Notes: generated from the letters alone by a model not told the origin. Shown: positions 21,582-31,929, counted from the stretch's first letter. The stretch: DNA of 64,000 nucleotides from Cobetia sp. cqz5-12 (GCF_016495405.1 NZ_CP044522.1:1240001-1304000), one strand, 5' to 3'. Translations and numbers: made by a program.

Positions 21582-21634
21582 TCATGACCACGTCGCTCTC
21601 CTGAGCGGCACATGATGTCGAGATGATGCAAGAC

Positions 21635-21672
21635 CAAGACACCCCGTCGGGATTTCCCGGCGGGGTGTCTTG
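21635..21672 (+). terminator. Terminator-like inverted repeat after purA
   Basis: CAAGACACCCCG pairs with CGGGGTGTCTTG around a CGGGATTTCCCG apex. The tail TTGCGTT is only moderately T-rich, but the same stem-plus-TTGCGTT form recurs after sanA (30186-30223). Confidence 0.75.
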
Positions 21673-21747
21673 CGTTCCAGGGCTGGCAGCAGAGGATCTT
21701 GTACAGTCTTGGGAGTGGCAGGGTGGGTGGACAGTAGGAATTTTAAA

Positions 21748-21762
21748 TGGGAATGATTGTTA
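21748..21762. promoter_or_regulatory. Fur-like box upstream of the suf operon
   Basis: TGGGAAT-G-ATTGTTA matches the 7-1-7 Fur consensus TGATAAT-N-ATTATCA at 10 of 14 arm positions. It lies in an AT-rich stretch 145 bp before the suf regulator. Iron control of suf is known in E. coli; here it is inference from one site. Confidence 0.4.
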
Positions 21763-21861
21763 TTTTTGTTGTGATCGGCGGCTATCTTGTCGGCAAACTG
21801 GTTGCCCAGGTCGCAATTCGACGTTTTCGGTGGGGTCCCCGCTTCACATCGTTCTGATACA

Positions 21862-21876
21862 GGACTAAAATGGTCC
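21862..21876. promoter_or_regulatory. Rrf2/IscR-type palindrome before the suf regulator
   Basis: GGACTAAAATGGTCC contains the GACTAAAA core of E. coli IscR type 1 sites and has matching GGAC/GTCC arms. It sits 31-45 bp before the regulator start, where it could overlap the promoter and serve in autoregulation. Confidence 0.5.
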
Positions 21877-21906
21877 CCAATTAATCTTCCCGTGGTGGAG
21901 GCCAGC

Positions 21907-22413
21907 ATGCTGAAGCTTTCCAAGATGACCGATTATGCCGCTGTCGTGATGGCGCGCATCGCCCGCGAGCCGGACTCGGCCCATGCGGCGATCGATCTGG
22001 CCGAAAGCGTGCAGCTGCCGCATCCCACCGTGAGCAAGACGCTCAAGGCGCTGGTGCGAGCAGGATTGCTTGAGTCGCGGCGCGGTGCGCTGGGCGGTTA
22101 TCGTCTGGCACGCCCGGCCAGCCAGATCACGGCCAGCGACATCATCAGCGCCATCGAAGGCCCGGTGGCCGTGACGGAGTGCAGTCACGCCGACGGCGAT
22201 TGCGAGCTGGTCAACACCTGCGGGGTGGCCGACAACTGGCAGCGCGTCTCGTACGCCATCAGTGAGCTGCTGGGCAGCGTGACGCTGGCGCATCTGGCGT
22301 CATCCGCGCCATTGCGCATGCCGGTGCAACTGCCGATTCAGGCCATCAGCCTGTACGGGGATGACGAACCGCACCCCATGGCCTCGGCAGCCAACAGCAC
22401 TGGCAAACGCTAA
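21907..22413 (+). CDS. SUF system Rrf2-family regulator
   Basis: DNA-binding iron-sulfur sensor of 168 aa at the head of the suf operon. A winged-helix N-terminus (MLKLSKMTDYAAVVM; HPTVSKTLKALVRAGLLES; GALGGYRLARP) is followed by a Cys cluster, C-x6-C-x5-C (ECSHADGDCELVNTC), typical of cluster-binding IscR relatives. It fits the gammaproteobacterial SUF-regulator subfamily. GGAGG lies 5 nt before the ATG; a longer in-frame start at 21787 would run through the operator region. The C-terminal 30 residues are not conserved. Confidence 0.9.
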   Translation: MLKLSKMTDYAAVVMARIAREPDSAHAAIDLAESVQLPHPTVSKTLKALVRAGLLESRRGALGGYRLARPASQITASDIISAIEGPVAVTECSHADGDCELVNTCGVADNWQRVSYAISELLGSVTLAHLASSAPLRMPVQLPIQAISLYGDDEPHPMASAANSTGKR

Positions 22414-22433
22414 AACCGGCAAACGCTGAATCC
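22402..22433. repeat. 16-bp tandem duplication over the regulator stop codon
   Basis: GGCAAACGCTAAAACC is followed directly by GGCAAACGCTGAATCC. The first copy holds the TAA stop and the second an out-of-frame TGA. Confidence 0.8.
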
Positions 22434-22548
22434 GTTGCCGCGCGACACACATCGTCGTGGCAACACGAACATTCGAACTTCGCTGCGATTCGGGCGGGGT
22501 GATCAGGCATCTGAACAGACCCGGAGCTCTCCGGGAGAGGAGACCAGC

Positions 22549-23991
<1,443 letters not shown>

Positions 23992-24065
23992 TCCCGCCGT
24001 CCCTTTCGCATTCACCCCATTCTTGAGGGCCGCTTGCGGGCGGCCTGTCAGCAAAAGGTATCAAC

Positions 24066-24815
24066 ATGCTCGTAGTCAAAGATCTGCACGTTTCGGTGGA
24101 AGGCAAGGAAATCCTCAAGGGTCTCGATCTGACCATCAACAAGGGTGAGGTCCACGCCATCATGGGCCCGAACGGCGCAGGCAAGTCCACGCTGTCTTCC
24201 GTGATCGCCGGCAAGGACGGCTATGAAGTGACCTCGGGCACCATTACCTATGAAGGTGAGGATGTGCTGGAGATGGAAGTCGAAGAGCGTGCGCGTGCCG
24301 GCATGCTGCTGGGCTTCCAGTACCCGGTGGAAATCCCGGGGGTCAAGAACGTCTACCTGCTCAAGGCGGCGCTGAATGCCAAGCGTGAAGCCGAAGGCCT
24401 GGGCGAGATTCCGGCCCCGGAATTCATGAAGCTGATCCGCGAGAAACTGGCCTTCATGCAGATGGATGCCAGCTTCCTGCAGCGCGCCGTCAACGAAGGC
24501 TTCTCCGGTGGTGAGAAGAAGCGCAACGAGATCCTGCAGATGCTGGTGCTGGAACCGAAGCTCGCCATGCTCGACGAGATCGACTCCGGCCTGGACATCG
24601 ATGCCCTCAAGGTCGTCGCCAAGGGCGTCAACTCGCTGCGCAACGAAAACCGTGCCGTGCTGATGGTCACCCACTACCAGCGTCTGCTCGAGCACATCGT
24701 GCCGGACCAGATCCACGTGCTGATGGATGGCCGCATCGTCAAGTCCGGCGACAAGTCGCTGGCCCTCGAACTCGAAGCCCAGGGGTATGACTGGCTGCAG
24801 GAGGAAACCGCGTAA
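24066..24815 (+). CDS. sufC: Fe-S cluster assembly ATPase SufC
   Basis: ABC-type ATPase (249 aa) that drives conformational change in SufBCD. Walker A is GPNGAGKSTLS, the signature is FSGGEKKRNEILQM, and Walker B is LAMLDEIDSGLD with the SufC-typical DSGLD. A His switch lies in VTHYQRLLEH. Its stop overlaps the sufD start by one base (TAATG). Confidence 0.98.
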   Translation: MLVVKDLHVSVEGKEILKGLDLTINKGEVHAIMGPNGAGKSTLSSVIAGKDGYEVTSGTITYEGEDVLEMEVEERARAGMLLGFQYPVEIPGVKNVYLLKAALNAKREAEGLGEIPAPEFMKLIREKLAFMQMDASFLQRAVNEGFSGGEKKRNEILQMLVLEPKLAMLDEIDSGLDIDALKVVAKGVNSLRNENRAVLMVTHYQRLLEHIVPDQIHVLMDGRIVKSGDKSLALELEAQGYDWLQEETA

Positions 24816-26233
24816 TGACAGCACTTGCTACCGCGTCCGTCCCCGGCAGCGAAGCCGAAGCCTTCGCCAGCGAATTCGCTGCCCGCAAGGCCCGCTTTGC
24901 GGCCGATCCGAGCTGGATGGCCGCCCGCCGTCAGGCCGGTATCGCCCGCTTTGAAGCCCTCGGCCTGCCGACCCGCAAGGTCGAGGCCTGGAAGTACACC
25001 GACACCCAGGCACTGGGTCGTCAGGAGTATCGTCTCGCCGACGATGCAAGCCTCGCGCCGGCCGTGAAGGATGAACTGGCGCTCGACGTCGACGCCTACC
25101 GTCTGGTGTTCGTCGATGGCCTCTACAATGCCGAGCTTTCCGATGTGGCAGGCTTGCCCGACACCGTGCGTGTCGTGCCGCTGTCTGACGCCATCGTCAA
25201 TCAGCCGGAAGTCATCGGCGGCTCGCTGAACCGCCTGACCGGTATCGACTTCACCCCGTTCGTGGCGCTGAATTCCGCCTTCACCGAAGAGGGTGCGGTG
25301 ATTCAGGTCGGCCCGCGCACGGTGCTCGACAAGCCGGTCTACGTGCTGTTCCTGTCGCGTGCCGCCGTCGAAGGCCAGCCCGTGACCATGAGCCACCCGC
25401 GCCTGCTGGTGCAGCTGGGCAGCCGCGCCGAAGCCAGCGTGATCGAGCATCACATCGGTGAGACCGGCGCGACCAACTTCACCAACATGGTCAGCGAAGT
25501 GATGCTGGAGCGCGGCGCCGTGCTCAATCACTACAAGCTGGGCGAAGCCGCCACCGGCGAGACGCATATCGCCTCGTTGCAGGTCGAGCAGCCGCGTGAC
25601 AGCCAGTATCGCTCCATCAACCTGAACACCGGTGGTGGTCTGGTGCGCAACGACATCGTCTGCGACCTGAACGGCAACAACGCCCATGCACGTCTCGATG
25701 GCCTGTTCTTCGGTCGTGATCGTCAGCACGTGGACACCCACTCGCTGGTCAATCACAACGAGGCGCTGACGTTCTCCGACGAGAACTACAAGGGTATCCT
25801 GGCCGACCGCGCCCGTGGCGTCTTCAATGGCCGTGTGCTGGTCAAGCGCGACAGCCAGCAGATCGAGGCGCATCAGAACAACGCCAACCTGCTGCTGTCG
25901 GACCGCGCCGAGATCAACACCAAGCCGGAACTCGAGATCTACGCCGACGACGTCAAGTGCTCCCACGGCACCACGACCGGTCAGCTCGACGAGACCGCCG
26001 TGTTCGCGCTGCGCGCCCGTGGCATCGATGAGCAGACCGCCCGTGGCCTGCTGACTCTGGCCTTCGCCAACGAAGTCATGACCGGTCTGGGCATCGACGC
26101 CATCGCCGAGCGCATCGAGCGCAGTGTCGCGGGACGCCTGCCGTCACGCTTCCACCTCGATGAGCTGGTCGATCTCAGCGTCGAGTTGGGCGGCGGCGCC
26201 GTGGCGGTGGCACGTGATGAGGACTTTGCATGA
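24815..26233 (+). CDS. sufD: Fe-S cluster assembly subunit SufD
   Basis: SufB paralogue that forms the SufB-SufD interface where clusters arise. The 472-aa protein shows the C-terminal motif KCSHGTTTGQLDE with the conserved Cys and His known to matter in E. coli (C358, H360). The N-terminal 110 residues are helical and poorly conserved. It is coupled to sufC at the start and to sufS at the end (4-bp overlap). Confidence 0.97.
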   Translation: MTALATASVPGSEAEAFASEFAARKARFAADPSWMAARRQAGIARFEALGLPTRKVEAWKYTDTQALGRQEYRLADDASLAPAVKDELALDVDAYRLVFVDGLYNAELSDVAGLPDTVRVVPLSDAIVNQPEVIGGSLNRLTGIDFTPFVALNSAFTEEGAVIQVGPRTVLDKPVYVLFLSRAAVEGQPVTMSHPRLLVQLGSRAEASVIEHHIGETGATNFTNMVSEVMLERGAVLNHYKLGEAATGETHIASLQVEQPRDSQYRSINLNTGGGLVRNDIVCDLNGNNAHARLDGLFFGRDRQHVDTHSLVNHNEALTFSDENYKGILADRARGVFNGRVLVKRDSQQIEAHQNNANLLLSDRAEINTKPELEIYADDVKCSHGTTTGQLDETAVFALRARGIDEQTARGLLTLAFANEVMTGLGIDAIAERIERSVAGRLPSRFHLDELVDLSVELGGGAVAVARDEDFA

Positions 26234-27474
26234 GCGCACTCGATAACCTGATGCTCGACGTCGTGCGGGTGCGCGAGGATTTTCCGATCCTCGAGCGTCG
26301 CGTGCATGGTGACGTGCCGCTGATCTATCTGGACAGCGCCGCCACCAGCCAGACGCCGACTGCCGTCATCGACGCGATGAGCGACTATTACCGCAATACC
26401 AATGCCAATATCCACCGTGGGTTGCATACCCTGGCGGATGAGGCGACAGCGGCCTTCGAAGGCACGCGTGAGAAGGTGCGCAACTTCATCAATGCGCGCC
26501 TGACGCGGGAAGTCATCTTCACGCGCGGCACCACCGAGGCGATCAATCTGGTCGCCAACAGCTGGGGTGCCAACTGGCTGAACGCCGGTGATGAGGTGCT
26601 GATCTCGGTGATGGAGCATCACGCCAACATCGTGCCGTGGCAGCTTCTGGCCGAGCGTCTCGATATCGTCATCAAGGTCATCCCGTGTGACGACGATGGC
26701 GTGCTCGACATGGCAGCCTACCGTGACCTGCTGGGCGAGAAGACGCGCCTGGTCTGCGTCAATCAGGTCTCCAACGCCCTGGGCAGCATCAATCCGGTGG
26801 CCGAGATGGCGACGCTGGCGCACGCCCACGACGCGCTCATCCTGGTCGATGGTGCCCAGGCGGTGCCGCATCAGCAGGTCGATGTGCGCGAGATCGATGC
26901 TGACTTCTATGTCTTCTCGGGCCACAAGATGTACGGTCCCACCGGCATCGGTGTGCTCTACGGCAAGGAAGCGCTGCTCGATGCCATGCCGCCGTGGCAG
27001 GGTGGCGGCGAGATGATCCGCACGGTGTCGTTCGAGAATGGCACCCTGTTCGCGGACCTGCCGCACAAGTTCGAGGCCGGCACGCCGCCCATCGCCGAGG
27101 TCATCGGGCTGGGCAAGGCCATCGACTGGCTGGACTGCACCCACATGGCGCTGATCACGCGCTGGGAGCAGCAGCTGATGCGCCATGCCAGCGAGCGCAT
27201 GCGCGAAGTGGACGGCCTGCGCATCATCGGCAACTCGCCTGACAAGGCGGGGGCGATCTCCTTCGTGGTCGATGGTGCTCACGCCCAGGACATCGGGCTG
27301 CTGATCGACCAGCTGGGAGTGGCCATCCGTACCGGGCACCACTGCGCGCAGCCGGTGCTGCGTCGCTTCGGTGTCGATGCCACCTGCCGGGCCTCCTTCG
27401 CGGCCTACAACACGCCGGAAGAGATCGACATGTTCGTCGATGCCCTGCAGCGTGTGCTGACCATGGTGCGCTGA
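26230..27474 (+). CDS. sufS: Cysteine desulfurase SufS
   Basis: PLP enzyme that takes sulfur from cysteine for SufBCD. The 414-aa protein has the PLP Lys in SGHKMYGPTG near residue 230 and the active Cys in RTGHHCAQPVL near residue 370, the group II arrangement. Class V aminotransferase features TTEAIN and HHANIVPW are present. SufS normally needs SufE or SufU as a sulfur acceptor; neither is encoded next to it here. Confidence 0.97.
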   Translation: MSALDNLMLDVVRVREDFPILERRVHGDVPLIYLDSAATSQTPTAVIDAMSDYYRNTNANIHRGLHTLADEATAAFEGTREKVRNFINARLTREVIFTRGTTEAINLVANSWGANWLNAGDEVLISVMEHHANIVPWQLLAERLDIVIKVIPCDDDGVLDMAAYRDLLGEKTRLVCVNQVSNALGSINPVAEMATLAHAHDALILVDGAQAVPHQQVDVREIDADFYVFSGHKMYGPTGIGVLYGKEALLDAMPPWQGGGEMIRTVSFENGTLFADLPHKFEAGTPPIAEVIGLGKAIDWLDCTHMALITRWEQQLMRHASERMREVDGLRIIGNSPDKAGAISFVVDGAHAQDIGLLIDQLGVAIRTGHHCAQPVLRRFGVDATCRASFAAYNTPEEIDMFVDALQRVLTMVR

Positions 27475-27507
27475 GCACCCCCTGCGGTGGCCCTGATGGG
27501 CGCTGAT

Positions 27508-27538
27508 CAATGAGGCTCGCGCATGGCGGGCCTCATTG
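27508..27538 (+). other. Hairpin in the sufS-sufT spacer
   Basis: CAATGAGGC pairs with GCCTCATTG over a 13-nt loop. There is no U-run, so partial attenuation or mRNA processing is more likely than full termination. Confidence 0.5.
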
Positions 27539-27600
27539 GTATCGGCACTTGTCAGGGAATGTTGTCACCCGCACGTCTTGAGTGAACCAACAGAATTCTT

Positions 27601-27625
27601 GATCCGCATGCCTGTCGTGCGGATC
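27601..27625 (+). other. Inverted repeat just ahead of the sufT ribosome site
   Basis: GATCCGCA and TGCGGATC form an 8-bp stem with a 9-nt loop ending 4 bases before the AAGGAG of sufT. It could influence sufT translation or be a protein site. Confidence 0.45.
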
Positions 27626-27639
27626 GGCAAGGAGAGGGC

Positions 27640-28215
27640 ATGAGCCACACTGAAGACCAGCTGGCCAGCCTCGGCAAGGGCCAGAAGATGCCGTTGCAGC
27701 GGGACGTGGAGGGCATCTCGGTACCGTTCGGCAAGTCGGTGACCCTGCATGAGGACTCGGTGGTCGAAGTCATGCAGGCCAAGGGCGGCACCGTCAGCGT
27801 CGCTTTCGAGGGTCGCATGTACCTGATCGAGAGCTTCAGCCTCGATGCGTTGGGGCTGGACGCCGTGCCGCGTCCGCACCTGCCGGCCGGCCAGAGCGAT
27901 GCTGACATCGAGGCTTTCGTCTGGGCCCAGCTGCGCACCTGCTTCGACCCCGAGATCCCGGTCGACATCGTCGAGCTGGGGCTGGTCTATGGCTGTCGTA
28001 TCGACACCCTGATCAGCGGCGAGAAGATGGTCAATCTCAAGATGACGTTGACCGCGCCGGGCTGCGGCATGGGCAACGTGATCGCCGAGGACGCCAAGCG
28101 CAAGATTCTCGGCGCCGAGGATGTCTCCAAGGTCCACGTCGAGATCGTGTTCTCGCCTGCCTGGTCGCGCGAGATGATGAGTGAGGATGCCCGCCTGGAA
28201 CTGGGCATGTTCTGA
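27640..28215 (+). CDS. sufT: Fe-S cluster assembly factor SufT
   Basis: MIP18/DUF59-family protein of 191 aa, thought to help deliver Fe-S clusters to client proteins. The N-terminal 85 residues form the SufT-specific extension. The DUF59 domain follows (LRTCFDPEIPVDIVELGLVYG), with the conserved LTAPGCGMGNVIAEDAK motif and its Cys. AAGGAG lies ahead of the start. It is 165 bp after sufS with two hairpins between, so its expression may differ from that of sufBCDS. Confidence 0.93.
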   Translation: MSHTEDQLASLGKGQKMPLQRDVEGISVPFGKSVTLHEDSVVEVMQAKGGTVSVAFEGRMYLIESFSLDALGLDAVPRPHLPAGQSDADIEAFVWAQLRTCFDPEIPVDIVELGLVYGCRIDTLISGEKMVNLKMTLTAPGCGMGNVIAEDAKRKILGAEDVSKVHVEIVFSPAWSREMMSEDARLELGMF

Positions 28216-28333
28216 GCATCATCAGCGCGTCTTTGCCGTCTGCTGTTGTCGCCCCTTGTTGTCTGTGGCTTTCTGGTCGGCCTGTCATGGCCGTCAGTCG
28301 CATCATCACTCGGGCGAGATGCAGCAAACGCAA

Positions 28334-28364
28334 CCGGATGGACGGGAACCTCTCGTCCATCCGG
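28334..28364 (+). other. Strong hairpin after sufT
   Basis: CCGGATGGACG and CGTCCATCCGG form a perfect 11-bp stem with a 9-nt loop. It lies 118 bp after sufT and has no U-run. It probably ends or protects the suf mRNA, and the next gene is unrelated in function. Confidence 0.5.
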
Positions 28365-28471
28365 CTATCCAATTCACGTTGCTGAGCGTCCGGGCAAGTT
28401 GCTGCCTCGGGCCGTGTCGGCACGTCCGTTTGACGGTTTCCCGTATCACCTGCCTCAAGGAAGACTCCCCA

Positions 28472-29077
28472 ATGCGATTCCAGACTGCGCTGCGCACCCT
28501 GACCGCCACCCTGATCCTGAGTAGCGCTGCCAGCGCGCAGGCCGCCTGGAAGCTGGATGGTGATGTGTCACAGCTGAGCTTCCAGACCACCAAGATGGCC
28601 AAGTCGGGCGCCAGCACCGTCGAGACGGATGCTTTCACCTCCTGGCGGGCGCGCGTCAATGACGCCGGTCAGCTGTCGGTGGAGATCGACCTCGACTCCG
28701 CCAGTACCGGCATCGACATTCGTGACCAGCGCGTCAGCGAGAAGCTGTTCGAGTCCGGCACCTATCCGTTGGCCGTGATGACCGCCAGTCTCGATATGCC
28801 GACCCTCAAGGTGATGGAGCCGGGCGATACCCAGCAGGTGGATGTCGAAGGCCAGCTGACGTTGCACGACAATACCCAGAACCTGCCGGTGAGCCTGCAG
28901 GTAACGCGCCTGCGCGGCGATCGCTGGCTGGTGCAGACCCTCACGCCGGTGATGGTCGATGCTGAGCAGTTCGCGCTGGTCGATGGCATTCGCACCCTGC
29001 GTGACCTGGCCGGGCTCGGCAACATCGCGACCCAGGTGCCAGTCAACGTCAAGGCCGTGATGGTGCAGGAAGACTGA
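28472..29077 (+). CDS. YceI-family periplasmic protein
   Basis: Lipocalin-like beta-barrel protein of 201 aa whose family binds polyisoprenoid-type lipids in the periplasm. A signal peptide ends near SAASAQA/AWKLD. The YceI domain begins at the mature N-terminus (WKLDGDVSQLSFQTTKMA) and runs to the end; LTLHDNTQNLPV matches the family's LTIHGVTKPV element. AAGGA lies upstream of the ATG at 28472. The frame remains open to 28181, but that part contains the suf hairpin. Physiological ligand unknown. Confidence 0.88.
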   Translation: MRFQTALRTLTATLILSSAASAQAAWKLDGDVSQLSFQTTKMAKSGASTVETDAFTSWRARVNDAGQLSVEIDLDSASTGIDIRDQRVSEKLFESGTYPLAVMTASLDMPTLKVMEPGDTQQVDVEGQLTLHDNTQNLPVSLQVTRLRGDRWLVQTLTPVMVDAEQFALVDGIRTLRDLAGLGNIATQVPVNVKAVMVQED

Positions 29078-29214
29078 GCGGAGTCACCCGCATGCGTGGC
29101 CGGGAACAGTCAGTGCTGGCAGAGCCTCGGCCGCTTGGGTAGGCTGAGCGCTCATGCCTGCACGATGTGACGGTACCGGCAGGAAAGACAGGCAGGGATG
29201 GGCGTGGGGAAGTG

Positions 29215-30147
29215 ATGCAGCGAGTGATCATGCGGGCTGGCTGGACCATCGTCGGTCTGCTGGCCGCCGGTGCAATGACGGTGGTCGGGCTCAACCTCTG
29301 GGTCGTGATGGCAACGCACGATCGCATTGCCACGTCACCGCTGACCTGTCAGAGCCGTGAGGTGGGGATCGTGTTCGGCACCTCCCACGGCCTGGTGGGC
29401 GGGGGCAGCAATCCGCACTATCAGGCGCGCCTCGATACCGCCGCTCAGCTCTACCGCCTGCGGCGCGTCTCCAACCTGCTGCTTTCGGGAGACAATCGCA
29501 CCCGTTACTACAATGAGCCGATGACCATGTGGCGTGACCTGCGAGCGCGCAACGTGCCGCAGGAGTTCATGACGCTCGATTACGCGGGCTTCTCCACCTT
29601 CGATACCCTCGTGCGAGCCCACAAGGTCTTCGGTGTCGACGAGGCGGTGCTGGTCACCCAGCCGTGGCATCTGCCGCGTGCGCTGTTCATCGCCGATGCG
29701 CTGGGGCTCGAGGCAGTGGGCTGTCCGGCCATCTCCGAGCGCCAGCCGCCGGGGCTCAAGCTGATGTTGCGTGAGTGGCTGGCCCGTGCGGCGACAGTGG
29801 GTGACCTCTATCTGTGGGGGCGCAAGCCGCGCTTCCTCGGGCCGCAGGAGACGCTGCCGACGCCAGTGTTGTCATCGCACTCATCTTCGCATCCCTCATC
29901 ATCCCATTCCTCAGACAAGCTCTCGATGTTGCCGGCGGCGGACTCCGTGGAATACGGGGAAGGGCAGCAGGCCGCTGCCAGTCGTGAGATGGCGGATGGA
30001 GAGGATGTGGCGGATGAAGAGAATGCTGCCGGCTCACCGGACCCGCATGCCCTCGCGCGTCAGGCGCAGGCAAGCCTGCTGGCCAGTCTGCCCGGAGTGA
30101 AGCAGGCATTGCTCCAATGGCTGCCTGTCAGGTCTGAGACGCGCTAG
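29215..30147 (+). CDS. sanA: SanA/YdcF-family (DUF218) membrane protein
   Basis: Inner-membrane protein of the SanA type, linked in E. coli to envelope barrier function and vancomycin exclusion at high temperature. An N-terminal membrane helix (about residues 6-30) leads into the DUF218 domain (VGIVFGTSHGLVGGG; NLLLSGDN; VTQPWHLPRALFIADALGL). The domain ends near FLGPQETL. About 95 further residues are Ser-, Ala- and acid-rich and have no counterpart in E. coli SanA. Starts at 29215 and 29230 are both possible; 29215 has GGGGA close upstream. Confidence 0.82.
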   Translation: MQRVIMRAGWTIVGLLAAGAMTVVGLNLWVVMATHDRIATSPLTCQSREVGIVFGTSHGLVGGGSNPHYQARLDTAAQLYRLRRVSNLLLSGDNRTRYYNEPMTMWRDLRARNVPQEFMTLDYAGFSTFDTLVRAHKVFGVDEAVLVTQPWHLPRALFIADALGLEAVGCPAISERQPPGLKLMLREWLARAATVGDLYLWGRKPRFLGPQETLPTPVLSSHSSSHPSSSHSSDKLSMLPAADSVEYGEGQQAAASREMADGEDVADEENAAGSPDPHALARQAQASLLASLPGVKQALLQWLPVRSETR

Positions 30148-30185
30148 CCGCGCATCGGCCTTGCCAGACGCACAGTGTCAACACG

Positions 30186-30223
30186 AAGACGCCCCGCACT
30201 TCCTTTGGAAGGCGGGGCGTCTT
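30186..30223. terminator. Terminator between sanA and the four-helix protein
   Basis: AAGACGCCCCGC pairs with GCGGGGCGTCTT, with a TTGCGTT tail on the plus strand. The two genes converge here, so it may serve both. Confidence 0.8.
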
Positions 30224-30252
30224 GCGTTCACGGTCTGGCGTCGGGCATGTGG

Positions 30253-30711
30253 CTAGCCGGCGCGGCGGCGGGCGGCCTGACCTGTCTGGTGACGGTACAG
30301 CTCGCGAATCAGATGGCGGCAGTTGTGGAAGATGCCTTCCAGTACCTTTTCCATGCTGTCAGGCAGCGGGTGCGTGAAGGCGGTCGAGCAGGCCTGCATC
30401 AGGACGCGTTCCTGTTCGAGCAGCTCGTTGATCAGCACCTGATTGTCATTGCCGACGATGCTCTTCAGGCGACTCCACAGCCACATGTAGTCATCGCGCT
30501 CGACATCGGCGTCGCGTGGCATCAGGCTCAGATGCTTGCGTGTCTCGACTTCCAGCGCCTGTTTGAGCTCGACACGGCTCGCATAGAAGGGCTCGAAGGC
30601 CTTCAGGAGCGCGGGACGCAGCCGTTCGGCGTTATCCTCGAAATAATCAAGACTGTCTGCCAGGGCTTCCTGGACGCTATCCATCGCCACCTGGCGATTG
30701 TCGAGAAACAT
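30253..30711 (-). CDS. Predicted four-helix-bundle protein, DUF2383/PA2169-like
   Basis: A 152-aa soluble protein, almost entirely predicted helix, without signal peptide or Cys clusters. The spacing of a Leu-rich first helix, an acidic second helix ending before a Trp-containing segment (YMWLWSRLKSIVG), and a third helix (LINELLEQERVLMQA) resembles the ferritin-like DUF2383 family. This is pattern recognition only and may be wrong. AGGAGG lies 9 nt upstream of the ATG. It stands alone between a terminator and rimK, in its own transcription unit. Confidence 0.6.
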   Translation of the reverse strand: MFLDNRQVAMDSVQEALADSLDYFEDNAERLRPALLKAFEPFYASRVELKQALEVETRKHLSLMPRDADVERDDYMWLWSRLKSIVGNDNQVLINELLEQERVLMQACSTAFTHPLPDSMEKVLEGIFHNCRHLIRELYRHQTGQAARRRAG

Positions 30712-31006
30712 GGGCGGTCACCTCCTCCGTCAGAAGAGATTGTGCGGGTGAAAACAGTGTTTTTCTACCCCTGCAGGGCAGAAAGTCAGGATATTTATTC
30801 CCGCACTGTCAATCCCTGCAGTTTACGACAATACAATGACGTTCCGGTGACGATCATCGTTGCCTTTCAGACGTTGTCCTTGCCCCTGTTTTCGCCGCCA
30901 AGCTCTCTGCCCGAAAAGCTGTCTGGCCCAGATGCGCCAGGGGTGCCCTCTTGATGATCAGCACCCCTGGTCGAGCGTTGCGTGCAATGCCCTGAGGCTT
31001 GAGTCA
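30712..31006. other. Spacer between the four-helix gene and rimK
   Basis: No gene is supported. A 10-bp inverted repeat (CCAGGGGTGC with GCACCCCTGG) at 30937-30970 lies downstream of rimK and may end its transcript, though it lacks a U-run. The left part is AT-richer and should hold the promoter of the four-helix gene. Confidence 0.5.
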
Positions 31007-31027
31007 TCAGCCCTCAGCCCTCAGCCC
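31007..31027. repeat. Triple 7-bp repeat over the rimK stop codon
   Basis: TCAGCCC occurs three times in a row. Read as GGGCTGA on the coding strand, the first copy holds the rimK TGA. The 7-bp period puts a TGA in each of the three frames. Confidence 0.85.
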
Positions 31028-31929
31028 TTGGGCTTGGGCGGAATCTTCTTGGACGGTGCGGCAGACTTGGCGATGTGATCGATGATCAGACCGGCGATGT
31101 CCTTGCCGGTGGCAGTCTCGATGCCCTGCAGGCCCGGTGAGGAGTTCACTTCCATGATCACCGGTCCGTGGTTGGCGCGCAGCAGGTCGACACCGGCGAC
31201 GGCCAGGCCCATGGCCTTGGCGGCGCGGATGGCGGTGGAGCGCTCTTCCGGCGTGATGCGGATCTCGCTCGCGGTGCCGCCACGATGCAGGTTGGAGCGG
31301 AACTCGCCATCAGCCGCCTGACGTTTCATCGACGCCACCACCTTGTCTCCCACCACCAGGCAGCGGATGTCGGCGCCACGCGCTTCCTTGATGTATTCCT
31401 GCACCATGATGTTGGCTTTCATGCCCATGAAGGCCTGGATCACGCTCTCGGCGGCCTGGTTGGTCTCGGCGAGCACCACGCCGATGCCCTGGGTGCCTTC
31501 CAGCAGCTTGATGACCAGCGGCGCGCCCTTGACCATGGTGATCAGGTCGGGGATGTCATCCGGCGAATGCGCGAAGCCGGTGACCGGCAGGCCCAGCCCC
31601 TTGCGCGACAGCAGCTGCAGCGAGCGCAGCTTGTCGCGTGAGCGGGAGATGGCCACGGAATCATTGACCACGTAGGTGCCCATCATCTCGAACTGACGCA
31701 GCACGGCGCAGCCATAGAAGGTGACGGAGGCACCGATGCGCGGCACGACAGCGTCGAAGTGCTCGATCTCGGCGCCCTTGTAATGGATGGACGGGCGGTG
31801 CGAGGCGATGTTCATGTAGCAACGCAGCGTGTCCACCACGCGTGCGGTGTAGCCACGTGCCTCGGCGGCCTCGATCAGGCGGCGGGTGGAGTAGAGGCGT
31901 GAGTTACGCGACAGGATACCGATATGCAT
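31021..31929 (-). CDS. rimK: Ribosomal protein S6 glutamate ligase RimK
   Basis: ATP-grasp ligase (302 aa) that adds glutamates to the C-terminus of ribosomal protein S6. It has the N-terminal pre-ATP-grasp domain ([18 protein letters not shown]), then ATP-binding elements ([33 protein letters not shown]) and the metal-binding AGVDLLR...[14 protein letters not shown]. The C-terminal tail is Lys/Pro-rich. It follows rimB on the same strand after 197 bp. Confidence 0.95.
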   Translation of the reverse strand: MHIGILSRNSRLYSTRRLIEAAEARGYTARVVDTLRCYMNIASHRPSIHYKGAEIEHFDAVVPRIGASVTFYGCAVLRQFEMMGTYVVNDSVAISRSRDKLRSLQLLSRKGLGLPVTGFAHSPDDIPDLITMVKGAPLVIKLLEGTQGIGVVLAETNQAAESVIQAFMGMKANIMVQEYIKEARGADIRCLVVGDKVVASMKRQAADGEFRSNLHRGGTASEIRITPEERSTAIRAAKAMGLAVAGVDLLRANHGPVIMEVNSSPGLQGIETATGKDIAGLIIDHIAKSAAPSKKIPPKPKG

